Source of the DNA: CAVWXT01 sp963759115
Lineage (GTDB): Bacteria > Planctomycetota > Planctomycetia > Pirellulales > Thermoguttaceae
Assembly (NCBI GenBank): GCA_963759115.1
Contig: CAVWXT010000006.1
Coordinates: 496,001-560,000 of the forward strand
Length of the DNA stretch: 64,000 bases
Reading direction: 5' to 3'
This document shows, piece by piece, positions 11,536-19,569 of this stretch (positions are counted from its first letter, which is position 1; each line of letters opens with the position of its first letter). A program made the translations under genes and the position numbers. The notes below the pieces were generated by a model that had not been told where the DNA came from, did not search any database, and was given only the letters and a program-made list of their open reading frames with translations.

Positions 11536-12074
11536 GGGCAGCGCGGAATACAGCGCAGTTGGCGCACGGAATATGAGGACTTGCGCGATCGCGCCGTCTT
11601 TGCGGCCGGTAGGACCGCGTAAAGCTAGGGAGCGTCGGCGATGGTCTGCCCCGCTGCCACACATCGCCACTGGTCCACTGCTGCCGGGGCCACGTTGGCT
11701 AAGAATCGCCAGGCGCAAGATCATCGGCCGCCGGGGTTCGGCCGCCAAGACATCGCGCCCTTGGACGTTCCAATACGGGCGTCAAGAAGGTCCGACCAGC
11801 CAAGGCCCTTGGCGTCGATCTATGCAAGAACCACGTCGAAAGACACCGTGCCCATTGTGCGTGGCCGTCCCCAGTCCTCTGGCGCAACGGGGAGGGCTTT
11901 GCGGCGTTGCTGCTGGCGTTTTGCGTCTAATGAATCGAGAAGGTCAAGTTGTGCGTTAGCCCGCCTGGCATTCATCTTCCCCTCCTCATGGGCCGTTAGT
12001 AAAATGGAAGCTTGCGGAACGCTCCCCTTCCGCAAATCTCGAATCGAGAAGTCAGTTGAATTGACGATGAGACT
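11536..12074. other. Intergenic upstream of the Nmad3-like gene
   Basis: About 540 bp without a supportable gene; open frames here are Arg/Pro-rich and show no domain. Confidence 0.4.
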
Positions 12075-12788
12075 ATGAAGGTCGTCCTGCTACGAATCGG
12101 CATCGACACTGGCTGCGGCGGTATCCACGGACCTCTGTTCGCTGACGGAACATTTGAGTACGTTCCGATCCCCGATGGACACGCCGTTGACGAGCGTACC
12201 TACGGCAACACGGTCGGTAGGCATGGCCGAAAGCTGATAGACTACTTCCCAGCGGCCATGCGAAATCGAATGGCCGATCAGCCCATGCACGTTGACCCGG
12301 AATTCGACACGTTCACTTACGGAGACCCCACAACGCCGAAGGCCGGACTACGGCATCTACGGCCCGGCGATTTGCTCGTTTTCTACTGTGGGTTGCGAGG
12401 ATGGGACTTTGCTTCCGATCCGGCCCTCTACCTGATGGGCTTCTTCGAGGTGGAGAAAGCGGGCGTGGCATCCGAGTTCACAAAGACAGAATTGGACCGG
12501 CTGTTTTCGTGCAACTTTCACGTCCGGCACCGCCGCGTTTTCCAGCGACAAAAGGAATCGCTGGTCGTGGTAAAGGGCGCGACCAACAGCCGGTTGCTGC
12601 ACGAACCAATCAGGATTAGTGCCAACGGCAAGGATTGCGCCGGCAAGCCGCTGAAGATTCTCTCCCCGGCGATGCGCAAAGTGTTTGGTGACTTCGGGGG
12701 AAGAGTCTCAATCCAGCGTTCGCCGCCACGGTGGGTCGAGCCTGAATTCACCACGAAGGCCGTTGACTTCGTGAGATCGTTGGAGTGA
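12075..12788 (+). CDS. Nmad3-like (nucleotide modification associated domain 3) protein
   Basis: 237 residues. The N-terminus (MKVVLLRIGIDTGCGGIHGPLFADGTF, then VPIPDG) and the central DPEFDTFTYGDP...LRPGDLLVFYCGLRGWD block fit the Nmad3 family, named by computational analysis for its association with phage and bacterial DNA base-modification genes. No catalytic motif of a methylase or nuclease is visible. The block DPxFxxFTYG...LRPGDxxxF is shared with residues 15-44 of the opposing gene at 13685-15076, so the two proteins carry a related module. Convergent with the Nmad2-like gene 36 bp downstream. Inference: nucleotide or modified-DNA recognition in a defence context. Biochemical role of Nmad3 is not established. 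Confidence 0.65.
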   Translation: MKVVLLRIGIDTGCGGIHGPLFADGTFEYVPIPDGHAVDERTYGNTVGRHGRKLIDYFPAAMRNRMADQPMHVDPEFDTFTYGDPTTPKAGLRHLRPGDLLVFYCGLRGWDFASDPALYLMGFFEVEKAGVASEFTKTELDRLFSCNFHVRHRRVFQRQKESLVVVKGATNSRLLHEPIRISANGKDCAGKPLKILSPAMRKVFGDFGGRVSIQRSPPRWVEPEFTTKAVDFVRSLE

Positions 12789-12824
12789 ACCCATGCCCTG
12801 GTCGTCGGTTTGGTGAGACGACAT

Positions 12825-13613
12825 CTATCGTAGGGTCGCAAGGAGACTGCTAAGTTGCGGGAAAAAGCGATGGTGCGCCGTTCTCCAGTCGTTATCCCAA
12901 GCTGGCGTCAGAGCGATTTGTGGAGCCGACCAGAGGAAACTCAGCTTGGGATCGCCAACCAGCAATCGCGGATGCCGCGCGTGGTAGCTGACCTCGATGT
13001 CCTTCTTTCGGCCGGCCGGGCGATGACAATGGTTATGCAAATGAGGCATGTAGCTCCTCGCTGACCACGGCGAGTCTTCAGCAGCCGGAAGCGGTTCATA
13101 GATGTCACCGTACTTGTTCCGATGAGCAGACTTTGCTAACGGGTGGGAAAGGGCGTGCCAGCAGGCCGCATGGCTTGCAAAGGTCTGGCCAACTAACATC
13201 AGATAGAACAGACTACGCGGTCTCGCCTCCTTGAGGCTACACAAGCCAGCTACCCAAACCCCTTCCCACGGATCGTCAGGATTGGCAATTCCACGGCAGT
13301 CCCTCGGGGGCGCTGATGCCCGGTCCTTGTGTTTGCAGGTGCAAAGGCTGATATACCCGCCTTGAAAGTTTGGCGCTGACCCGCCCTGAATAAATTGGCC
13401 TTGACGGACTTTGACCGAAGTGAGGGTGTAAGCATAGACTGGACATTGTTGCAGCGCGTTCGGGATGGTTTGTCGAAGCACGGCAAGCGGAATGTCCATG
13501 CTAGTCGCCAAGACGCCGCGATTTGGAAAAGGCTGCCCGGACAAAGCGTGAATAGCGATCGGAACTGAGCTGCCCGTTCGTTTCACCGATGCGGTCTTGC
13601 AGCATGAACCCAT
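12825..13613 (-). CDS. Nmad2-like protein
   Basis: 262 residues from the ATG at 13613, preferred because AAGGG lies 9 bp upstream; a TTG at 13658 in frame is possible. Features resembling Nmad2 domains: a strand VYAYTLTSVK, then GGYISLCTCKH, GVWVAGL, RSLFYLMLVGQTFASHAACW, a NKYGDIYEPL block and a late HPRLLVGDPKLSFLW segment, which correspond in order to the family's YxYVVxxD, LATCKP, GDWVVG, GDNIY and VLxSxxFxYFG elements. It lies 71 bp behind the reader-nuclease gene on the same strand, likely one operon. The assignment is by motif order only. Cysteine-rich near the N-terminus. Confidence 0.5.
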   Translation of the reverse strand: MGSCCKTASVKRTGSSVPIAIHALSGQPFPNRGVLATSMDIPLAVLRQTIPNALQQCPVYAYTLTSVKVRQGQFIQGGSAPNFQGGYISLCTCKHKDRASAPPRDCRGIANPDDPWEGVWVAGLCSLKEARPRSLFYLMLVGQTFASHAACWHALSHPLAKSAHRNKYGDIYEPLPAAEDSPWSARSYMPHLHNHCHRPAGRKKDIEVSYHARHPRLLVGDPKLSFLWSAPQIALTPAWDNDWRTAHHRFFPQLSSLLATLR

Positions 13614-13684
13614 AACCCACATCCCTTCATCTTTGGTAATCAACCTTGACGGCAACAACCAGGATCGGCAGCAGTTCGCTCCGT

Positions 13685-15076
13685 TTATTCTGGCGGGAGT
13701 CTACAGGAGTACGCCCTCGGCTTCAGCATCGCGTCATTCGGATTCCACGGTTGCAAGACGCGGCTCTTTCCGCCGGACACTTCCGGCGTCCCATCATTTT
13801 CGAGCACCGCCACGGAATGCAGCACAAACAAGGCGGTGTGGGGGCTTTCCTTACGAGCAAGCCGCACCTCTCCCGGCGTGAGCCATATTTCATCGCCGGT
13901 AGTTTGGCTGCCCTTGACTTCTACCCGAAGCACTTCCTTGTGACGCTTGCAATGAAGGTCGTAGGACTCGTGCTTGGAAACATCACGCACCATGTATCCC
14001 TTCTTCTTGAAATGGGCAGTCGCCGCTTTCATCGCGTAATCCTCAATGGCCTTCCGCACGGCAGGTGATACGGCTAACCCTTGTGCCCCTCCTCGTATCC
14101 GTTCGGCCGTTTCCACGATCTTCGTTTCAACGGAGTCCAGCCGCCTTAGCAGAGCGATTGCAGTTTTCTTGTGTTTCACGATGCGCGTTAGAAAGCGGGA
14201 CGGCACGTGCGCGAAGTCCACGGGGTTACCACGGCAGTCTACATACCAGTCGATCCCGATACGATATTCCGGGAAGTCGGAGGTCGTGTAGACGAGCTTG
14301 TCGCTTCGATGAGGTTTTCGGTCCCAAGCCTCGCGGACCCGTCCTACGCCAACAATCCCCAGGCCGTTGTGGTACATCAGGCAGATGTCATTGACCTTCA
14401 GCCGTCCCAGCGGCAAACCGTACTTCTTCCAATCATCGCCCGAGAACGCCATGCGGTGTTCAAACCAAAGGTCGCATGTTCTTGCATCGCTGCGAGTGCC
14501 TGCATCCGTGTTCCAGAACCAATAAGCCACTTCGCCGTCATCGGCGGACGCTTCACGGAGTTTGATCGCCCTGAGAAGAACCCGCACGCCCCCATCCGTA
14601 AGTTGTCGCCATTCCCGCGTGGCGTCTGAAATGGCGCGAGACTCCAACCGCCCCTTTGGAAACCGGATTCTGCGGCGTGTGGGATCAGTTGACACGAAGG
14701 AGAGCTGTTCCGCAAGATTCCTGTTGAACGGCAGAGGATTGCTCAAGACCCTCGACGCGACGGGATCACCGAATACCATGAAGTCGTCGGGCTTCCTCTC
14801 TCCCGCCAACCAGCGAGCAAGGTGTGGACTCTTGAACTTGCTCATAATCGCAGGGTCTTTCACTGCATCCTCAGTCGCCTTGACCCGCTCGACCCTGTAG
14901 CACGCTGCAATGCACTTTCCTTGCCCCTTAACGGTATGGTGGAAGAAAATGTAATCGCCGGGTCGCAGGAGTTTATTGAGCTTCCTTCCCCTTTTCCCAA
15001 CGTTACCGTAGGTGAACTCCTCGAAGAGAGGGTCTTTGTGGTTGGGCAGCTCGACAAACGGAATCAAGAGGTTCAT
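13685..15076 (-). CDS. Predicted modified-DNA reader nuclease: Nmad3-like + EVE/PUA-like + NOV/DUF3883 PD-(D/E)xK
   Basis: 463 residues, intact. Residues 1-75 contain DPLFEEFTYG...LLRPGDYIFFHH, the module shared with the Nmad3-like gene at 12075. Residues about 183-300 look EVE/PUA-like (AYWFWNTDAG...CDLWFEHRMAF...LPLGRLKVNDICLMYHNGLGIVGVGRV); EVE domains bind modified cytosine in restriction systems. Residues about 335-445 fit the NOV/DUF3883 C-terminal domain, a PD-(D/E)xK nuclease relative, with candidate catalytic residues D373 (SYDL), E386 and K388 (VEVKGS). Inference: a modification-dependent restriction or sensing enzyme, first gene of an operon with the Nmad2-like gene. The domain order is unusual. 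Catalysis is not shown. Confidence 0.62.
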   Translation of the reverse strand: MNLLIPFVELPNHKDPLFEEFTYGNVGKRGRKLNKLLRPGDYIFFHHTVKGQGKCIAACYRVERVKATEDAVKDPAIMSKFKSPHLARWLAGERKPDDFMVFGDPVASRVLSNPLPFNRNLAEQLSFVSTDPTRRRIRFPKGRLESRAISDATREWRQLTDGGVRVLLRAIKLREASADDGEVAYWFWNTDAGTRSDARTCDLWFEHRMAFSGDDWKKYGLPLGRLKVNDICLMYHNGLGIVGVGRVREAWDRKPHRSDKLVYTTSDFPEYRIGIDWYVDCRGNPVDFAHVPSRFLTRIVKHKKTAIALLRRLDSVETKIVETAERIRGGAQGLAVSPAVRKAIEDYAMKAATAHFKKKGYMVRDVSKHESYDLHCKRHKEVLRVEVKGSQTTGDEIWLTPGEVRLARKESPHTALFVLHSVAVLENDGTPEVSGGKSRVLQPWNPNDAMLKPRAYSCRLPPE

Positions 15077-15576
15077 GGTCTATTCCCGGCCGTGTGACGG
15101 CAGCATGAGGCAGGGTGGTGGTGCCCTCGATGTTGCCCCATTGTAACCCCTCAACTGAGGTTTGTCATTCAGGAGTACACCCCGCACCTTCTTGACGCCC
15201 TTTGCCAAGACAGGAAGGGCCGAAGAATCGAGAAGTTGCGCCCCGGCTGGCCGGCTTTCCGACCCTTGCCACGTTGGACCGCCCATTCACGGCAACCGGC
15301 CTGCTTGACCGCCGGGCGGGCATCGGCTTTAATTCTGGGGTGGGATAGCTTGGACGAAGGCGAGAATCAGGCGTTGGATGGCCGGTTCGATGGCCGCCGC
15401 GCCTTGGCGGAAAAGTTGTACTGGCGTCCAGTCGCCCCGAGGCAAGAATGAACTGAATTGACGTTCCTCATGCAGGTGACGAACTCTGATCTCGATTGAC
15501 GAATTGCTACGCTGTGGGAAAATCAAAAGGGGGTCCGAGCGGATGAGGCACGTTAGAAACGGGTTGACGTTAGGAG
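15077..15576. other. Intergenic, no gene seen
   Basis: 500 bp upstream of the reader-nuclease operon and downstream of the HTH antitoxin gene. It presumably contains the operon promoter. No gene, tRNA or clear repeat recognised. Confidence 0.4.
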
Positions 15577-15906
15577 CTACCGCTTGCCCCGAGCACGCTT
15601 GAAGGCAGCTTCGATCCGTTCGACCGTCCGCTCATTGGGTCGATGTTTGCCGGATTCCAAACGCGAAAGCGTTTCCTGACGAATGCCGGCCAACTTGGCC
15701 AACTGGGTTTGAGTTAGACCAAGTTCGCGCCGCTCTTGGATGATGTCGCGGGCGATGGATACGCGAATGCAGGCGCGGGCCTCTCGCGTGCCATCGGGAA
15801 ACACCGGCGGCAAGGGCGGCAAGGTCGCTGCCAACTCAGCCTCGTATTCGGCCTCGGGGATCAGCACGAACCGCTCGCCGTTGATCTCGATAGTGGCCTT
15901 AGTCAT
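15577..15906 (-). CDS. HTH (XRE-type) antitoxin of a RelE-family pair
   Basis: 109 residues. N-terminal 45 residues (ATIEINGERFVLIPEAEYEAE) form an antitoxin-like beta/helix region; residues about 55-107 are a Cro/C1 HTH with LGLTQTQLAKLAGIRQETLSRLESGKHRPNERTVERI. Start ATG overlaps the toxin stop (ATGACTAA), indicating translational coupling with the toxin first. Expected to neutralise the RelE-like protein and repress the shared promoter. Confidence 0.85.
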   Translation of the reverse strand: MTKATIEINGERFVLIPEAEYEAELAATLPPLPPVFPDGTREARACIRVSIARDIIQERRELGLTQTQLAKLAGIRQETLSRLESGKHRPNERTVERIEAAFKRARGKR

Positions 15907-16144
15907 AGAATCTGTCCCTATGTCCAATGTGTTCGATGATAATGTCCTCACCTGCCAGACGGAACTGCACCCGAAAATCTCCGGTTCGTAGTCGGTAGTG
16001 GCCCGCGAGTTCTCCTCGCAACGGCTTGGCTCCGCTGACGGCTGGCCATTTTTCAAGCCGATCCAACAGCCCATTCACTCGGCACCGGATCGACTTCGGT
16101 AATCCGTAAAGTCCCTTTTCTGCCAGTGACGTGAGGCGGATCAT
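15899..16144 (-). CDS. RelE-family toxin
   Basis: 81 residues from the ATG at 16144. Motifs of RelE/HigB mRNA interferases: helical N-terminus (LAEKGLYGLPKSIRCRVNGLLDRL), then PLRGELAGHYRLRTGDFRVQF and IIIEHIGHRDRFYD, including the basic residues of the fold. The alternative upstream ATG would lie inside the predicted -10 box. Positioned so that the transcription start would coincide with the A of ATG, implying leaderless translation. Confidence 0.85.
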   Translation of the reverse strand: MIRLTSLAEKGLYGLPKSIRCRVNGLLDRLEKWPAVSGAKPLRGELAGHYRLRTGDFRVQFRLAGEDIIIEHIGHRDRFYD

Positions 16145-16150
16145 ACCTCT

Positions 16151-16178
16151 ATTATGATGCAATATGACACATTGTCAA
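16151..16178 (-). promoter_or_regulatory. Toxin-antitoxin promoter with overlapping operator
   Basis: On the minus strand TTGACA (16178-16173) is followed after 16 bp by CATAAT (16156-16151). A perfect dyad TGACA-CAT-TGTCA (16165-16177) overlaps the -35 box, a good autoregulation site for the HTH antitoxin. Six bases separate the -10 box from the ATG at 16144. Confidence 0.7.
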
Positions 16179-16243
16179 GCACGAATATGACAACCAAAGC
16201 AACGGAAAGGCAATGAACAGATGCGGTTGCTTCTTGGCCTCGG

Positions 16244-16602
16244 TTGTTTCAGAATATGCGATCAAGTCGTGAGACGGAACTGTGCCAAAAATATCCCCTC
16301 CATGTAGTGACAGCATGGATTGGAAACAGTGCGATGATTGCAGCCAAGCACTACCTGCAAGTAACCAAGGAGGACTTTGCCAAGGCAGCTAAGGACAGCG
16401 AGCAGATGGATAAGTACGACAAGGCGCAAGTTGAGAAAAAAGGGGCTGCGTAAAGCAATGCGCAGAGCAATGCGAAATGCAATGCAGCCCACCGCCGCAC
16501 AGCCTCGCCCAGCATCGCAAATCACACTTAACCCTTTATGGCTTGCGGAGTTGGGCGACACATTGCCGAGATATGCTATCCTGCGCAAAGTACCCAAGCC
16601 AC
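16244..16602 (+). pseudogene. Tyrosine recombinase C-terminal remnant
   Basis: 16244-16453 encodes 69 residues matching the end of planctomycete integrases: MRSSRETELCQKYPLHVVTAWIGNS then IAAKHYLQVTKEDFAKA, where the H-Y holds the catalytic tyrosine and the preceding R lies in the HxxR-like box. The rest of the catalytic domain and the core-binding domain are absent. After 16453 a frame-shifted tail (KAMRRAMRNAMQPTAAQ) typical of such integrases runs on to the att-like repeat. Integrase beside att supports the island reading. Confidence 0.7.
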
Positions 16603-16616
16603 CCCGTCGGGGTCAC
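16603..16616 (+). repeat. Candidate internal att site (tRNA-Glu 3' end core)
   Basis: CCCGTCGGGGTCAC is identical to the last 14 bp of the tRNA-Glu repeat and lies just after the integrase remnant tail. Short, but position and content favour a genuine island junction. Confidence 0.55.
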
Positions 16617-16727
16617 ATGTACGTCTGGCCACGGTTCGCCAACCGTCGCCAACGCATGACATAAGCTCGGTCCAGGCCGGGCTTTATGCGTTTCTTGGCA
16701 CGGCGGGCGAGAATTGGCGGACGGTGG

Positions 16728-18987
16728 CTAGTAGTGGTCCGAATTTTCCCGCCGTGAAGGTCGGGATGACTCTGGAGCCGAGGGTTGCCACGTTTCGTGA
16801 AAGGGAGTTCCGGCTTCGTACAGCGGAATCTTGGCCTTGATAGATTCCGCGAGCACCTGCTTGTTCTGCTGCGTAGCCAGTTCGACGGCATTGCGCGCCG
16901 TCTCGACGGCCTCGGCAAATCGGCCCACCTCGGCGTAGGCGGCGGCCAAGGTACCGAGAACGGCCGGTTCTCGCCCATCGGAGAGTTGGACCGCCCGCTG
17001 GGCCAGTTCGATGGCCTCCGCGCCGTCGCGTGTCGAATCGTTCGGGTTGGTCGCCAGCAACCAGGCAGTGTCGTTCAGAAGGTTGAGGTCGTTGGGACGT
17101 GTACGGAGCAGATTGCGGCGTTTGGCCAGCGTCTTGAGAGATTCTTCCTGCTGAGACCGGGCGATGCCGAGATTGTTGCGGGCGTCCGTGTAGTCGGGCT
17201 TAACTTCCAGCGCCTTCTGAAACTGGGCAATCGCTTCCTCGACCCGACCGCGGCCGACCAGAGCCGCGCCCAGATTGTTGTAGACCTCGGTGTAGCCAGG
17301 CTCGATATCCAGCGCCTTCTGATACTCTGCCATCATGTCGTCGAAGTGGCCTTGCACGCCCAAAGCGTTACCGAGGTTGAAGTGGCATTTTGCGTTTTGG
17401 GGACTGATTTCCACGGCCTTCCGAAGATCGACAATGGCTTCAGCAACGTGTCCTTGATCGAGCAGCGCAAGGCCGAGATTGTTGTGAGTCTCAGGGCTGT
17501 CAGGCTCGATTTTCAGCGCCTTCTGGAAGAGAGCGATGGCTTCGTCGAACTGCCCGCGATGGGCCAAGGCATTGCCGAGATTGTTGAGGGCATCAGCATA
17601 GTCGGGTTTGATCTTTAGGGTTTCTTGATATTGGATGATCGCCTCGTCGGGCCGTCCGCGGTCAGCCAAAACCATGCCCAAGTTGTTGTGGGCCAGCCAG
17701 CAGCCGGGGTTCTGGTCGATCGTGGTCCGGTAGAGCGTCTCGATGTCGGAGTACGTCTGGCTTTGCCACCAGGTCAAGCTTGCCAAGCCCGTCAAGAAAC
17801 GCCGAACATAGTACGTAACCGCCGGGGCGGCGCCAAAGGCCCCAGCGATCCAGCAGCAGCGCGGCGGCGGCCACCGCGAGAGCGATGATTCCCAAGCTCG
17901 CCAAGTACTGGTAATGGTTGGCCACGAACGAATAGCGGAAGGTATACAAGTTGAAGAAGCCGAGGACGGGGAAGAGCGTCCCGCCGAAGAACAGCAGTCC
18001 GGCCAGCGGTGCTCGCGTCCATCGTCGGATCGCCCAAAGGAGCACCAACAACGCGGCTGCGCTCAGCGGAAAGAGGTACTGCCACCACGCTCCGGGATCA
18101 ACGTCCCAGCGGGGGTAGATGAAGGTCAATCGTGTCGGCCAGAGCAGCTTCCACAAGAGAAACCACACGGTCCGTCCGGCGATCAGACAGCGCTCGGCAA
18201 AGGTGAAGGTGAAGTCTGGACCCACGCACTTATTGATTTGGAGTTCCCACCATGCGGTGATCATCCCCCCGGCCGCCCCCACGAGGAAGAACGGCAGCAG
18301 CGGCAGCACGTCGGTTCTCCACGACAGCCGGCCTCGCCGCCACCAGAAGATCACCAGCAGCGCCCCCGGCAGCGTGGCGATGATGGTTTTGCTCAACAGG
18401 CCGAGCAGGAACAGGGCCAGGGCGCCCAGATACCAGGGCGTTTTCCGCGTCTGGTCGAAGTGCAAGTAGGCCATCATCGCTCCCAGGTAGAACACGCCTG
18501 AAAGGGTGTTCTTCAGTTCCGCGATCCAGGCCACAGATTCGACTTGGACGGGATGCAGGGCGAAGATGGCCGCCGCCAGGTACGCCCCTGGCACAGCCAG
18601 CCGACGGAGGATTATCGCCACCATGACGGCGGCGGCGGCATGCAACAAGATGTTCACCAAGTGATAGCCAAGCGTGGTATTGCCCCAAAGCTTATGCTCG
18701 AACCAGAATGCGCTGTGCAACAGCGGATAATACTGGAGCGTCGCCCCGACTTCGAACCAGATGCGATAGAGTCCGTAGCAAGAACGCAGTTCGGGGCGGG
18801 GCACGTGGGCGTCGTCGTCCCAGAGGAGCCCGCCGTGCCACGCCGGCTGGTAAACCAGGATGACGGCAGCCAACAATGCGACAAGGAACAACCAGTCTTT
18901 GGGCCCGAAAGCCCACGCCGTGCTTATGGAAGCTCCGTGGGGTTCTGGCGATCGGGCCGATGAGGATGGACGGTTGCGACGTTTCAT
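16728..18987 (-). CDS. Polytopic membrane protein with C-terminal TPR repeats (TMTC/PMT-like), one frameshift
   Basis: About 750 residues. The N-terminal two fifths are a multi-span membrane domain beginning FGPKDWLFLVALLAAVILVYQPAW and containing GLLWDDDAH, HLVNILLHAAAA and ALHPVQVESVAWIAELKNTLSG, the pattern of TMTC/ArnT-like glycosyltransferase-related proteins (acidic loop after the first span). The C-terminal part from about nt 17720 carries some eight TPR units with AHNNLGMVLADRG and ALNNLGNALA motifs. The frame changes near nt 17800 between RRPGGYVL and TGLASLTWWQSQTY while the family sequence continues. Possible role: protein or glycan mannosylation or assembly at the membrane; substrate unknown. 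Confidence 0.72.
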
Positions 18988-19317
18988 GGGCTTTTAAGCA
19001 GTATAGCTGATTCCGCACGCCGTGCCCTCGCCCGCGCCTGATGTCGCCAAGGGCCGGGCGGGGGCCGGGAAAGCCGGTCTACCCCGATCTGCTAAAGCGT
19101 TGGGCATGATTTTCTGCTCTCCTTCGAGCGAGATATGTACACCCTGCTGCCCCCCTCGGACCAACCGATATTCTACCAGAGGGGACCGAACTCAATCGAC
19201 TTAGCGGGTCGGCCTTGTCACCAGCACGCCGAGCTAACAACTCGACCGCTCGTGGTGGCCGTGATGGTCGCTGTGCTGCATCAGCCGGGGGCGGGGGCGT
19301 TCTGGCGTCGGCTTGGG
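18988..19317. other. Intergenic, no gene seen
   Basis: 330 bp upstream of the membrane-TPR gene, probably its promoter region. No feature recognised. Confidence 0.4.
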
Positions 19318-19524
19318 TCATGTTGATCGCCCCTCCCGGATGATCGCCAAGATGGCTTGCCGGGTTACATCGGGCAGATCGGGCCACGCCTGCACCACGG
19401 CCGCCAAGTCGGGGTCGATTGGGGCAGAATCGCCCGAAAGTGCGCCGGATTCTGCGCCGCCTTGAACCGCGACCCCTTGTTTTCCCGAGGATTTCGCGGT
19501 ATGTTCGATTCCCGTCGGGGTCAC
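19318..19524 (-). pseudogene. Integrase-associated tail ORF remnant reading inward from the att repeat
   Basis: 68 codons starting inside the tRNA-Glu repeat (MTPTGIEHTAKSSGKQG...) and ending DLAAVVQAWPDLPDVTRQAILAII. Such peptides occur beside planctomycete tyrosine recombinases, where the tRNA end is translated as part of the element. Probably not an independent gene, but a useful mark of an element end. Confidence 0.4.
19503..19524 (+). repeat. Candidate attR: 22-bp copy of tRNA-Glu 3' end
   Basis: Perfect copy of 11471-11492 (begins GTTCGATTCCCG and ends GGGTCAC) located 8.0 kb downstream, 46 bp before the ferrochelatase start. Identity stops exactly at both ends of the 22 bp. Confidence 0.75.
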
Positions 19525-19569
19525 TCACAAGGGTGGAGGGCGGAAGGGGGAAGGCGGAGGGATGAAGCG

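Larger units (their letters stand above)
11492..16616. mobile_element. Candidate integrative island 1 at tRNA-Glu (Nmad/EVE-NOV cargo)
   Basis: The segment between the tRNA-Glu 3' end and the 14-bp att-like repeat at 16603-16616 holds three base-modification-associated genes, a RelE/HTH toxin-antitoxin pair and, right beside the distal repeat, the C-terminal remnant of a tyrosine recombinase. tRNA target, repeat, integrase at one end and accessory cargo together indicate an integrated element, now apparently immobile because the integrase is truncated. Confidence 0.65.
16617..19524. mobile_element. Candidate tandem island 2 (membrane-TPR cargo)
   Basis: Bounded by the 14-bp repeat at 16603-16616 and the 22-bp tRNA-Glu repeat at 19503-19524. 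A short reverse-strand frame reading inward from the right repeat resembles the tail ORFs found next to planctomycete integrases. No integrase is preserved, so this is weaker than island 1. Confidence 0.4.

Noticed and set aside
12825..15076. Reading the two minus-strand island genes as a classical type IV restriction enzyme with McrBC-like partners
   Set aside because: No AAA GTPase motifs are present in the island, so an McrBC-type system is not supported.
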